Shown here: piece by piece, positions 54,250 to 62,883 of the stretch | Numbering within the stretch: the stretch's first letter is position 1 | Layout of the letters: every line of letters starts with the position of its first letter | Assembly (NCBI RefSeq): GCF_030816295.1 | Contig: NZ_JAUSXV010000001.1 | Coordinates: 1 to 64,000 of the forward strand | Length of the DNA stretch: 64,000 nt | Source: Microbacterium natoriense | Lineage (GTDB): Bacteria > Actinomycetota > Actinomycetes > Actinomycetales > Microbacteriaceae | Direction of reading: 5' to 3' | Made by a program: the position numbers and the translations under genes | The notes under the pieces: model-generated | The model's database searches: none | The model's input: only the letters and a program-made list of their open reading frames with translations | Told to the model about the DNA's origin: nothing

Positions 54250-54879
54250 GTGGCATCCCCCGCAGCTGACGACTACCTCAAGACCGTCTACGCCCACACC
54301 GAGTGGCAGGACGCGCCGATCACCCCCTCGGTGCTCGCCGCGAAGCTCGGCATCGCGCCGTCGAGCGTGACAGAGATGGTCAAGAAGCTCGCCGCAGCAG
54401 GATTGGTCTCGCACGTCCCGTACGGGGCGGTGCGATTGACGGATGCCGGCGCCGAGCGCGCTCTCGCGATCATCCGCCGGCATCGACTGATCGAGACCTG
54501 GCTCGTGCGCGAGTTCGACTACGGCTGGGACGAGGTCCACGACGAGGCCGAGGTGCTCGAGCACACGATCAGCGACCGACTGCTCGAAGGCATCGACGCC
54601 CGGCTCGGTCGGCCGCGTTTCGACCCGCATGGGGACGCGATTCCGGATTCCGCGGGCCAGGTCGATCGCGAGCCCTTCGTGCTGCTCGCCGAGGCCGCCG
54701 TGGGTCACGTCGGACGCGTGCTCCGGGTGAGCGATCAGGACCCCGAGGTCCTCCGCGTGATCGAGGCCGCCGGAGTCGCGGTGGGCGCCGAGGTGACGGT
54801 GACCGCCGACGGGATCGTGGTCGACGGGGCGCCCGTCGCGGTGGGCGACGCCGCCGAGGTGATCTGGCTCAGCGCCTGA
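54250..54879 (+). CDS. mntR: Manganese-responsive DtxR-family repressor
   Basis: A 209-aa metal-dependent regulator. The N-terminal winged helix is LAAKLGIAPSSVTEMVKKLA AAGLV, the dimerisation/metal domain follows with IIRRHRLIETWLVREFDYGW DEVHDEAEVLEH (His and Glu ligands), and a C-terminal SH3-like domain ends the protein. A Glu/Asp at the first metal site position and the absence of a Cys there favour manganese over iron. TAGGCT lies exactly six bases before the GTG. It lies 1.1 kb after mntH and is the natural candidate for the two operators there. Confidence 0.88.
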   Translation: MASPAADDYLKTVYAHTEWQDAPITPSVLAAKLGIAPSSVTEMVKKLAAAGLVSHVPYGAVRLTDAGAERALAIIRRHRLIETWLVREFDYGWDEVHDEAEVLEHTISDRLLEGIDARLGRPRFDPHGDAIPDSAGQVDREPFVLLAEAAVGHVGRVLRVSDQDPEVLRVIEAAGVAVGAEVTVTADGIVVDGAPVAVGDAAEVIWLSA

Positions 54880-54919
54880 CGGCCTGCTCCGCGTCATCCT
54901 CGCCCTCTAGGCTGTGCAC

Positions 54920-55732
54920 ATGGCACAACGCGACGACATCGAATGCTGGCTCACCGACATGGACGGCGTGCTCGTCCACGAGAACGACGCCATCCCCGGG
55001 GCGTCCGAACTGCTCGCCGGCTGGGAGAGCTCCGGCATCCCCTACCTGGTGCTCACGAACAACTCGATCTTCACCGCCCGCGACCTCTCCGCGCGCCTGC
55101 GCACGAGCGGACTGCACGTGCCGGAGGACCGCATCTGGACTTCGGCGCTCGCGACCGCCGACTTCCTGAAGCAGCAGCTGCCCGGCGGCTCGGCGTTCGT
55201 GATCGGCGAGGCCGGAATCCTCACCGCCCTGCACGACGCCGGGTTCATCATGACCGAGACGAACCCCGACTTCGTGGTCGTCGGCGAGACGCGCAACTAC
55301 TCGTTCGAGGCGATCACCAAGGCGATCAGGCTCATCAACGACGGCGCGCGTTTCATCGTCACGAACCCCGACGCCACCGGCCCGAGCGCCGACGGACCGC
55401 TCCCCGCGACCGGCGCGATCGCCGCGCTCATCACGAAGGCCACCGGCAAGGAGCCGTACGTCGTCGGCAAGCCCAACCCGATGATGTTCCGCTCGGCCCT
55501 GAACAAGATCGGCGCGCACTCCAAGCGCACCGGCATGATCGGCGACCGCATGGACACCGATGTCGTCGCCGGAATCGAAGCGGGCCTGCACACGGTGCTC
55601 GTACTCACGGGCATCAGCGATCAGGCCGAGATCGAGAAGTACCCGTTCCGCCCCGACGAGATCGTGCAGTCGGTCGCCGATCTGCTTCCCCGCATCACCG
55701 AGACCATCCCGACGGTCAAGACGAAGAAGTGA
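54920..55732 (+). CDS. HAD-IIA family phosphatase (NagD-like)
   Basis: A 270-aa sugar- or nucleotide-phosphatase. The nucleophile motif is WLTDMDGVLVHEN near residue 10, motif 2 is VLTNNS, motif 3 lysine is in VVGKPNPMMF, and motif 4 is MIGDRMDTDVVAGIEAGL. The cap between motifs 2 and 3 is the C2a type of the NagD group. The ATG at 54920 has TAGGCT exactly six bases upstream. It lacks close operon partners except the downstream YdeI-like gene four bases away. Confidence 0.9.
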   Translation: MAQRDDIECWLTDMDGVLVHENDAIPGASELLAGWESSGIPYLVLTNNSIFTARDLSARLRTSGLHVPEDRIWTSALATADFLKQQLPGGSAFVIGEAGILTALHDAGFIMTETNPDFVVVGETRNYSFEAITKAIRLINDGARFIVTNPDATGPSADGPLPATGAIAALITKATGKEPYVVGKPNPMMFRSALNKIGAHSKRTGMIGDRMDTDVVAGIEAGLHTVLVLTGISDQAEIEKYPFRPDEIVQSVADLLPRITETIPTVKTKK

Positions 55733-55735
55733 CGA

Positions 55736-56305
55736 GTGGGCGTTCTCGATGAGGGTGAGCGAGTACGGGCAGCGGATGCCGCGGCCTGGCGCGCCTGGCT
55801 CGACGAGAACCACGCACGCACCGCGGGTGTGTGGCTGCTGAGCGTGCGCGGCAACACGAACGCCGGCGTCGGCTATGAAGACGCCGTGCGCCACGCGCTC
55901 TGCTTCGGCTGGATCGACGGCCCTGTGCGCACCTTCGACGATCAGACGGTCGGGCAGTGGTTCTCTCCTCGGCGCCCGTCGAGCGGCTGGGCCGCGACCA
56001 ACAAGGCGCGCATCGCCGAGCTCGAGGCCGCGGGGCTGCTGGCGCCGGCCGGCATCCGTGCGCTCGACGTCGCCAAGGCCAACGGAGCCTGGGAGGTTCT
56101 CGACGGCCCGGAGGCCGGGATCGAGCCACCCGAGTTCACGCAGGCGCTCGACGCCCTGCCCGCGGCGCGCGCGAACTGGGACGCCTTCCCGAAGTCGGTC
56201 AGGAAGCTCGGGCTCACGAACATCGCGATGGCCAAGCGCCCCGAGACCCGAGCGGCGCGCATCGCGAAGATCGTGGCGGATGCGGCGGAGAACAGACGCC
56301 CATGA
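55736..56305 (+). CDS. YdeI/OmpD-associated family protein
   Basis: A 189-aa protein with the family's WRAWLDENHARTAGVWLLSV start, the YEDAVRHALCFGWIDGPVRT FDDQ core and FSPRRPSSGWAATNKARIAE, followed by a C-terminal region with LDALPAARANWDAFPKSVRK. The fold is known but the function is not; E. coli YdeI influences sensitivity to cationic peptides. The GTG start is four bases after the phosphatase stop. Its own stop overlaps the next ATG by four bases. Confidence 0.85.
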   Translation: MGVLDEGERVRAADAAAWRAWLDENHARTAGVWLLSVRGNTNAGVGYEDAVRHALCFGWIDGPVRTFDDQTVGQWFSPRRPSSGWAATNKARIAELEAAGLLAPAGIRALDVAKANGAWEVLDGPEAGIEPPEFTQALDALPAARANWDAFPKSVRKLGLTNIAMAKRPETRAARIAKIVADAAENRRP

Positions 56306-56472
56306 GTCAGAACGACCTGCTGTTCCTCGTCGTCACGCTGAGCCTCGTGACCTCGCTCATCGTGATGATCGCGCGATTCGCGAGCTCACGCCGTCGCGGC
56401 CGCGGAGACGAGTCCGACGGTCGCGCCGGCTGGTGGGAAGGCCCCTGGGACGACGACGACCGACGCCCCTGA
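56302..56472 (+). CDS. Very small single-pass membrane protein
   Basis: A 56-aa product: MSQNDLLFLVVTLSLVTSLI VMIARF is one membrane helix, then a basic SSRRRGRG and an acidic, Trp-rich tail (GWWEGPWDDDD). Its ATG overlaps the TGA of the YdeI-like gene (ATGA), which is the main support for it. Unrecognised. It ends two bases before the convergent ABC ATPase gene, and no terminator lies between. Confidence 0.65.
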   Translation: MSQNDLLFLVVTLSLVTSLIVMIARFASSRRRGRGDESDGRAGWWEGPWDDDDRRP

Positions 56473-56474
56473 GG

Positions 56475-58100
56475 TCATGACGCCAGCGACGCCCCCGGGA
56501 TCGCGGCGAGCAGCTCGCGCGTGTAGGGGTGCTGCGGGTCGTCGAAGAGCCGCTCCGGCGTGCCGCTCTCGACGATGACTCCGCGCTGCATCACGTGCAC
56601 CTCGTCGGAGATCATCCGCACGACCGCGAGGTCGTGGCTGATGAACAGATAACTCAGCCCGAGACGCGACTGCAGCTCGCCCAGGAGCTCGAGGATCTGC
56701 GCCTGCACCAGCACGTCCAGCGCCGAGACGGCCTCGTCGAGCACGACCAGCTCCGGCTCCAGCGCGAGGGCCCGAGCGATCGCGACCCGCTGACGCTGAC
56801 CGCCCGACAGCTCGTGCGGCAGCCGCTCAGCCATGGCGGCGGGCAGTGCGACCTGTTCGAGGAGCTCACGCACGCGTGCGCGCCGGCTCTCCGCCGTGCC
56901 GACGCGGTGCACCCGCAAGGGCTCGGCGATAGACTCCGCGACGGTGTAGCGCGGGTCGAGCGATGCGTACGGGTTCTGGAACACGGGCTGCGCTCTGCGG
57001 CGCAGGGCGAACAGCTCCCGACGGCGAAGGCCGGTGAGGTCGACGCCGTCGAACAGGATCGACCCCGAAGTGGCATCCTCGAGACCGAGCACCATGTTCG
57101 CCGTGGTGGACTTGCCCGATCCTGACTCCCCGACGATCGAGACGGTCGTCCCACGTGCGATCGTGAAGCTCACGCCGTCGACCGCGGTGAACGTCTGGGG
57201 CTCTCCCGCCTTGGGCGACCGCAGCGCGAACTCCTTGCGCAGATCCCGCACCTCGACGAACGGCGTCGCGTCGTGCCGCTCCGGCCGCTCGCGCTGATCG
57301 CGTCGCGACGCGAGGCTGGGAGCTGCGGCGATGAGCTGCTTCGTGTACTCGTGCCGGGGATTGCCGAGCACCTCCTCCGAGGTCCCCTCTTCGACGATCC
57401 TGCCGCGGAACATCACGACGATCCGGTCGGCGCGCTCCGCGGCGAGCGCGAGATCGTGCGTGATCAGGAACACGGCGGTGCCGAGTTCGCCGGTCAGCTC
57501 GTCGAGCTGGTCGAGGATCCGGCGCTGCACTGTGACGTCGAGGGCGGAGGTGGGCTCATCCGCGATCAGGAGCTTCGGGCGGCAGGCGAGCCCCATCGCG
57601 ATCAGCACGCGCTGACGCATGCCTCCGGAGAACTCGTGCGGGTACTGGCGGGCACGGTTCGCGGCGTCGGAGATGCCCACCATCTCGAGCAGCTCGACGA
57701 CCCGCTCCGCCGTCTTCGCCCCAGAGGTGCGCCCGTGCACCTCGAGAGCCTCGCCGATCTGCGCCCCGACGCGCATCAGCGGGTTCAGGTTCGACATCGG
57801 ATCCTGCGGGACGAGGCCGATCCCCGCACCGCGCAGGGACACCATCGCGTTCTCGCCGAGCTCAGTGAGCTCGCGACCGTCGAAGCGGATGCGACCCGCC
57901 GTGATCACGCCGTTCTCCGGCAGCAGTCGGTTGACCGCCGCTGCGGTGGTCGACTTGCCGGACCCGGATTCGCCGACGATCGCGACCGTCTCACCCGCGG
58001 CGACGTCGATGCTGATGTCGCTGATCGCGGTGACGAGCTCTCCGCCGGTGCGGAAGGCGACAGCGAGGCCGCTGATGCTCAGGACGGGATCGGTGGTCAT
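56475..58100 (-). CDS. Oligopeptide-type ABC transporter, fused double ATPase (DppD-DppF)
   Basis: A 541-aa protein with two ATPase domains. The first has VGESGSGKST near residue 40, EFSGGMRQRVLIA and IADEPTSALD; the second has a further VGESGSGKST near 330, ELSGGQRQRVAIA and VLDEAVSALD (Val where Thr is usual). Each domain ends with the oligopeptide-binding motif (NPRHEYTKQLIAA and DPQHPYTRELLAA). It energises the permeases at 62880-64000, although four or five genes lie between. The start overlaps the hydrolase stop by four bases. Confidence 0.92.
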   Translation of the reverse strand: MTTDPVLSISGLAVAFRTGGELVTAISDISIDVAAGETVAIVGESGSGKSTTAAAVNRLLPENGVITAGRIRFDGRELTELGENAMVSLRGAGIGLVPQDPMSNLNPLMRVGAQIGEALEVHGRTSGAKTAERVVELLEMVGISDAANRARQYPHEFSGGMRQRVLIAMGLACRPKLLIADEPTSALDVTVQRRILDQLDELTGELGTAVFLITHDLALAAERADRIVVMFRGRIVEEGTSEEVLGNPRHEYTKQLIAAAPSLASRRDQRERPERHDATPFVEVRDLRKEFALRSPKAGEPQTFTAVDGVSFTIARGTTVSIVGESGSGKSTTANMVLGLEDATSGSILFDGVDLTGLRRRELFALRRRAQPVFQNPYASLDPRYTVAESIAEPLRVHRVGTAESRRARVRELLEQVALPAAMAERLPHELSGGQRQRVAIARALALEPELVVLDEAVSALDVLVQAQILELLGELQSRLGLSYLFISHDLAVVRMISDEVHVMQRGVIVESGTPERLFDDPQHPYTRELLAAIPGASLAS

Positions 58101-59185
58101 GGTGTTCTCGTTCCTTCGTCGGGGCGGCCCTGCGGGCCGAGGATCTCAGGGAGGGCCGCACGCCACAGGACCTCGGTCGTCACGGGGTCGGCGGCGAAGA
58201 GGCGGTTGGTGAGCAGCACGATCGACGCGCCGGCGCCGGGGATGACGCCGAAGGCGCACCCCGTGAAGCCCGGATGCCACAGCATCCGCTCTGGCCGACC
58301 GTCGATGTGCACGCGGTCGCTGCGCCAGCCCAGCGCCTGCCCGGGGTCGGGGCCGTCACGGAAGAACTCCGCAATGGACTCGACCGACCAGAGCTCCGGA
58401 TGCTCGTGCGGACGAGCGAGGGCGGAGCCCAGCACGAGCAGGTCGCCGGCGGTCGAGAACAGCCCGGCGTGGCCGGCGACACCGTCGAACGCGTGTGCGC
58501 AGTTGCCGTCATCGACGACGCCGACGATCTCATGCTCGCGCCAGGGGAAGTCGCGGCGCGGCGTCAGCACCGGATAGGGCTTCCCGGTCTCGACCATCCG
58601 GCGTTCCGCGGCGTCTCCGAGGGCGCTGGCTGCGACGGGTCCGACCGCAGACCCGAAGCCCGTGCGGCTGAGGCCCAGGGGCTTCGCGACCAGCGACTCG
58701 AAGGCGGCGTCGAGCGAGGTGCCCACGACCCGGGCGACGATGCGGCCCAGCAGCATGAAGCCGAGGTCGGAGTAGTGGCGCTCGCACCCTGGCGGGTATC
58801 TCAGAGGGAGCGCGTCGATCGTCGAAGACGCAGCATCGTCGAACAGATAGAGCGGCTGCCATTCCCACAGCCCGGCCCGGTGCTGCAAGAGGTCGCGCAT
58901 CGTGGTCTCGGGCGCGCACGAGGTGCCGGGCAGAACACGCGCCACGGTGTCATCGAGGGCGAGGGCGCCCTGGGCGACGAGGCGAAGGATCATCGTCGTC
59001 GTCGCCGCGACCTTGGTCACCGAGGCCAGGTCGAACGCCGTCTCGGTCGTCACGGTCCTGCCGTCGAGCGAGGCCGATCCGCCCGCTGACACGGAGTTCT
59101 CGTGCGCGGAGGCGATCCCGGCGACCGCGCCGAGGGGAGCCGACGGGTGTGCGAGAACGACCTCGACGGCATCTGCGGCGCTCAT
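58097..59185 (-). CDS. Serine hydrolase, class C beta-lactamase/esterase family
   Basis: A 362-aa hydrolase with the SxxK nucleophile motif as SVTK (FDLASVTKVAATTTM, near residue 57), the YxN position as YSD (RHYSDLGFMLLG), and a C-terminal HPGFTG in place of the HTG/KTG motif. There is no signal peptide, so it acts in the cytoplasm, which argues against drug resistance and for cleavage of an imported muropeptide or D-amino-acid bond. It overlaps its neighbours on both sides by four bases inside the recycling operon. Confidence 0.85.
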   Translation of the reverse strand: MSAADAVEVVLAHPSAPLGAVAGIASAHENSVSAGGSASLDGRTVTTETAFDLASVTKVAATTTMILRLVAQGALALDDTVARVLPGTSCAPETTMRDLLQHRAGLWEWQPLYLFDDAASSTIDALPLRYPPGCERHYSDLGFMLLGRIVARVVGTSLDAAFESLVAKPLGLSRTGFGSAVGPVAASALGDAAERRMVETGKPYPVLTPRRDFPWREHEIVGVVDDGNCAHAFDGVAGHAGLFSTAGDLLVLGSALARPHEHPELWSVESIAEFFRDGPDPGQALGWRSDRVHIDGRPERMLWHPGFTGCAFGVIPGAGASIVLLTNRLFAADPVTTEVLWRAALPEILGPQGRPDEGTRTP

Positions 59186-60324
59186 ACGCGCACCCCCGCG
59201 CGGATGTCGACGAGCACATCGGCGTCGACGTCGGAGTCGAGCCCGGCGACGCCGATCCCCACGACGTCGCCGAGCACGAGCTGATCTGCGGCGGAGCGGA
59301 TGCCGCCGACGACCGGAGAGCCCCGCAGCCAGAGCGCGGCGTCGAGATCGTGGATCCCTTCGGGCGAGAGCGCGGCCGCGAGGTGAGCTGCCGCGGTCAC
59401 GCCCACCGCGGACTCCATCATGCAGCCGAAGACGACGTCGAGTCCGTGCTCGCGTGCGGTGAGCGCCGCGCGTCTCGCCTCTGCTGGGCCACCGGTCTTG
59501 GCGAGCTTGATGTTGACGATGTGTGCCGCACCCCGTTCGGCGATGGCGCGCACATCGGCCGCGGTCCGCACGGATTCGTCGGCCATGATCGGTGTCTCGA
59601 CGGCCGCGACGACACGAGCGAGACCGTCGAGGTCGCCGGCCGGCACCGGCTGCTCGACGAGATCGAGCCCGAGGCCGGCGTCCTCGCAAGAGCGGATGAC
59701 GGCGATCGCCGTCGCCGCATCCCACGCCTGATTCGCGTCGACGCGCAGAGCGATCCCCTCGCCCACCGCGGCGCGGACCGCGCGAAGTCCTGCGAGCGCG
59801 TCGGTGTCGGCCGAGACCTTCGTCTTGAGGCAGCGGAATCCGGCCGCGACGTGCGCTGCCGCCTGCACGGCGAGATCGTCGGGCAGGCCGGCAGACAGCG
59901 TCATGTCGGTCCGGATGCGGATGGGCGGCGCGGATGACGGGGCAGGGTACGCGTCCTCGGCCAGCGCGACGGACAGCGGGATCCCTCGCGCCTGCGCCGC
60001 GAGGTCCACGAGCGCGCATTCCATCGCGCTGCGAGCCGCCGCGTTCCCCCACGCCGCCCCGGCGAGACGACGGTCGGCATCTTCTACGCCGGCGCCGAGC
60101 ACGACATCGGCGAACGGACCGGCCACGACAGCCGCGACGCTCTCGGGGCTCTCCCCGGTGACCCGCCAGCTGATCGCTGCCTCTCCCCACCCGCGGCGCC
60201 CGTCGGAATCGGTCGCCTCGATCAGGACGACGTCGAGCGCGTCGACGCGGCGCACGTTCGTCACGAACGGGCGCACGAGCGGAGACGACACGCGCAGCAC
60301 GCGCAGACGGTCGACCACGCTCAT
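59182..60324 (-). CDS. Dipeptide epimerase (enolase superfamily), L-Ala-D/L-Glu type
   Basis: A 380-aa member of the muconate-lactonizing group. The first catalytic lysine is in CLKTKVS (KxK), the metal ligands are in LRVDANQAW, VEQPV and ADESV, and the second lysine is in NIKLAKTGG, in the usual order. In this operon the likely substrate is L-Ala-D-Glu from murein peptides, isomerised to L-Ala-L-Glu for use as amino acids. Related o-succinylbenzoate synthases look similar, but operon context favours the epimerase. The ATG at 60324 overlaps the acetyltransferase stop. Confidence 0.87.
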   Translation of the reverse strand: MSVVDRLRVLRVSSPLVRPFVTNVRRVDALDVVLIEATDSDGRRGWGEAAISWRVTGESPESVAAVVAGPFADVVLGAGVEDADRRLAGAAWGNAAARSAMECALVDLAAQARGIPLSVALAEDAYPAPSSAPPIRIRTDMTLSAGLPDDLAVQAAAHVAAGFRCLKTKVSADTDALAGLRAVRAAVGEGIALRVDANQAWDAATAIAVIRSCEDAGLGLDLVEQPVPAGDLDGLARVVAAVETPIMADESVRTAADVRAIAERGAAHIVNIKLAKTGGPAEARRAALTAREHGLDVVFGCMMESAVGVTAAAHLAAALSPEGIHDLDAALWLRGSPVVGGIRSAADQLVLGDVVGIGVAGLDSDVDADVLVDIRAGVRV

Positions 60325-60809
60325 GGCAGCTCCCTGCGCATCCGCTGCTCCGGCTCCCCGAACTCGGGCTGCGTTCTGGTGGCGCCGTCGGCACTCCACC
60401 CCTGCGCCTCGTAGAACCCGATCGAAGGAGCGTTGGCCGCGAACACCCACAGCACGGCAGACCGAGCACCGGCGGCCACCAGGGCCTCGACAGCAGAAGT
60501 CAGCAGCAGACGGCCGACACCGCCGCCGTGCGCCTGCGGCGACACGTACAGCGAGTGCACGGCGCCCCGGTCCGCCGTGCAGGCGAAGCGGGTGAGCCCC
60601 AGAATCGTCCCTTCGCGCTCCGCGACGTGCACCTCGCCCTCGTCGTCCGCGAGCACTCTCGCCCACAGCGCCCGCGCACGCTCGTCGGTCATCGCCTCGA
60701 TCGCCGCATCCGGGAGGATGCCACGATAGCTCTCGCGCCAGCATCCGAGGAACACGCCGAGCACCCCGGACAGGTCGTCCGGGGTCGCGCGGCGCACCTC
60801 GATGGTCAT
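60321..60809 (-). CDS. GNAT family N-acetyltransferase
   Basis: A 162-aa acetyltransferase with VHSLYVSPQAHGGGVGRLLL TSAVEALV (the acetyl-CoA P-loop is GGGVGR) and the late AVLWVFAANAPSIGFYEAQG W. The substrate is unknown; in this operon it may acetylate an amino sugar, amino acid or D-amino acid from wall turnover. Its start overlaps anmK by four bases. Confidence 0.85.
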   Translation of the reverse strand: MTIEVRRATPDDLSGVLGVFLGCWRESYRGILPDAAIEAMTDERARALWARVLADDEGEVHVAEREGTILGLTRFACTADRGAVHSLYVSPQAHGGGVGRLLLTSAVEALVAAGARSAVLWVFAANAPSIGFYEAQGWSADGATRTQPEFGEPEQRMRRELP

Positions 60810-61978
60810 GATGCCGATGCCGCCGTCAGGGTCAGAGCCGCGATGCCGCCCAGGGGCGCCGGCAGCACAAGGGGCCCGACGCCCGGCGTGATTGTGCCGA
60901 GGATGCGCGGCTCGCGTGCTCCCGTGCCCCCGGGGACGATCGCCGGCACGCCGTGCAGCGTGCACCAGCCGATCAGCGCGAGCAGGATCGCCTCCTTGCT
61001 GTCGGCGGGCGCGCCCAGCTCGTCGGCCAGAACGACCTCGGTGCCGGGGAGCGCCGCTCGAAGACCGTCGAGGATGAGGGGGTTGCGGCATCCTCCCCCG
61101 GAGACCGCGAGGAAGCCGATGCCGGCTGCGCGCACGTCACGGGCGACGGTGCGCACCGTCAGCTCGGTCAGCGTGCGCACGAGATCTGCGACCGGGATCT
61201 CCCGTCCCTGTGCGGCGAGGTGCTCGTGCACGTAGCCCAGGTGGAAGTGCTCCTTGCCCGTGCTCTTCGGCGGGGTGAGCGCGTAGTACGGGTCGGCGAG
61301 GAGAGTCTCGAGCAGAGGCTCGTCGACCGCCCCCGTGCGGGCGATGCCGGCGTCGTCGTCATAGCCGAGCGGGTTGAGCTCGTGCTCGACGATCACGGCG
61401 TCGACCAGCGCGTTGGCGGGGCCGATGTCGTAGGCGATGAGGCCGCCGGGCCCGACCACCGTCATGTTCGAGATGCCGCCGAGGTTGAGGGCCGCCGCGG
61501 TGCCCGCATGGGAGCGCAGCAGCAGCTCGTCGAGGAACGACACGAGCGGCGCGCCGTGGCCGCCCGCCGTGATGTCGCGGATGCGGATGTCTGAGACGAC
61601 CGGCGCGCCGACCCGTTCGGCGATCCACGCCGGCTGGCCGATCTGCAGGGTCCCGAGTGCGTGCGCGCCGTCGACCCAGTGATAGACGGTCTGGCCGTGC
61701 GAGCACACCGCATCCACGCCGCCGGCCTGCGCCGCCACGTCTGCTGCGACCTCGGCGAACGCCTGGCCGATGAGCGTGTCGAGCTCGCAGACCTCGGCGA
61801 GCGTGGTCTGCGCAGGTGGGAGCGCAGCGATCAGCCGCGCCCGCAGCTCGGGGGCGTAGGGCACGCTGGTCGCGGCGAGCACCGCGCCGGTGAGCTGTCC
61901 GTCTTCTTCGATGAAGTCGACGACTGCCGCGTCGATCCCGTCGTGCGATGTGCCCGAGATGAGCCCGAGAACGCGCAT
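60806..61978 (-). CDS. anmK: Anhydro-N-acetylmuramic acid kinase
   Basis: A 390-aa ASKHA-fold kinase that converts 1,6-anhydro-MurNAc to MurNAc-6-phosphate. GLISGTSHDGIDAAVVDF at the start is the phosphate-1 loop signature, CSHGQTVYH and LNLGGISNMTV follow, and SGGGCRNP is near the C-terminus. Full length. It shares one base with the murQ stop (TGATG), and MurQ uses its product, so the two are a functional pair. Confidence 0.94.
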   Translation of the reverse strand: MRVLGLISGTSHDGIDAAVVDFIEEDGQLTGAVLAATSVPYAPELRARLIAALPPAQTTLAEVCELDTLIGQAFAEVAADVAAQAGGVDAVCSHGQTVYHWVDGAHALGTLQIGQPAWIAERVGAPVVSDIRIRDITAGGHGAPLVSFLDELLLRSHAGTAAALNLGGISNMTVVGPGGLIAYDIGPANALVDAVIVEHELNPLGYDDDAGIARTGAVDEPLLETLLADPYYALTPPKSTGKEHFHLGYVHEHLAAQGREIPVADLVRTLTELTVRTVARDVRAAGIGFLAVSGGGCRNPLILDGLRAALPGTEVVLADELGAPADSKEAILLALIGWCTLHGVPAIVPGGTGAREPRILGTITPGVGPLVLPAPLGGIAALTLTAASAS

Positions 61979-62883
61979 CAGTCCTCCTCCAGTGCGGTGC
62001 GCAGCCGACCCTCGGCTGACGTGAGTCGTGCGGTCGCCGCGGCGAGGTCTTCGCCGCGGCGGAGCATGATGGCAGCGACCTTGACGTCGTACCCCGCCTC
62101 GTCGAGCGCGTGGACCGCCTCCTCGCGCTCGACATCGGCGATCGTCCGCACCATCCGGATCGCGCGCTCGCGCAGCTTGTGGTTGGTGGCCTTCACATCG
62201 ACCATGAGGTTGCCGTAGACCTTGCCCTGGCGCACCATGACGATGGTCGAGAACATGTTGAGCACGAGCTTCTGCGCGGTGCCCGACTTCAGACGGGTCG
62301 AGCCGGTGAGCACCTCGGGCCCGACCTCGACCTCGATGCCGTGATCGGCAGCGGCGCTGAGCTCGGTTGCGACGTTGCACGACAGCCCGACGGTCAGTGC
62401 CCCGCGCTCGCGGGCTCGGCGCACCGCGGCGACCACGAAGGGCGTACGCCCGCTGGAAGCGATCCCGATCACGGTGTCGAGCGGACCGATCGCCGCCTGG
62501 TCGACGGCGGCGGCGCCGGCATCCGCGTCGTCCTCCGCGCCCTCCACCGGATTCACGATCGCGCCGGTACCGCCCGCCATGATGGCGAACACGAGCTCAG
62601 GTGGGGTGCTGAAGGTCGGAGGGCATTCCGAGGCGTCGAGAACGCCGATCCGGCCCGGCGTGCCGGCTCCCACGTAGATGAGGCGCCCGCCACGCGACAT
62701 TCGCTCGGCCGCGGCCTCGATCGCCGGCACGATCTGCGGCAGGGCGCGCCCGACAGCTGCGGGCACGGTCGCATCAGCGTCGTTCATGGTCTGCGCGAGC
62801 TCGGCCACGCTCATGCGGTCGAGATCCGCGTACCGCGGATCGCTGGCTTCGGTCACCAGTGTGCTCAGATTCTCCACGGTCAT
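61978..62883 (-). CDS. murQ: N-acetylmuramic acid 6-phosphate etherase
   Basis: A 301-aa SIS-domain lyase that cleaves MurNAc-6-P to GlcNAc-6-P and D-lactate. RLIYVGAGTPGRIGVLDASE CPPTF, IASSGRTPFVVAAV and STRLKSGTAQKLVLNM are family signatures (the first reads GTPGR where most have GTSGR). The ATG at 62883 overlaps the permease stop by four bases. NagA/NagB, needed for the next steps, are not in the window. Confidence 0.95.
   Translation of the reverse strand: MTVENLSTLVTEASDPRYADLDRMSVAELAQTMNDADATVPAAVGRALPQIVPAIEAAAERMSRGGRLIYVGAGTPGRIGVLDASECPPTFSTPPELVFAIMAGGTGAIVNPVEGAEDDADAGAAAVDQAAIGPLDTVIGIASSGRTPFVVAAVRRARERGALTVGLSCNVATELSAAADHGIEVEVGPEVLTGSTRLKSGTAQKLVLNMFSTIVMVRQGKVYGNLMVDVKATNHKLRERAIRMVRTIADVEREEAVHALDEAGYDVKVAAIMLRRGEDLAAATARLTSAEGRLRTALEED

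Noticed and set aside
59186..60469. Extension of the serine hydrolase frame to 790 codons
   Set aside because: Antisense-like Arg-rich sequence over the epimerase on the same strand in another frame; the start at 59185 overlaps the epimerase stop as in the rest of the operon.
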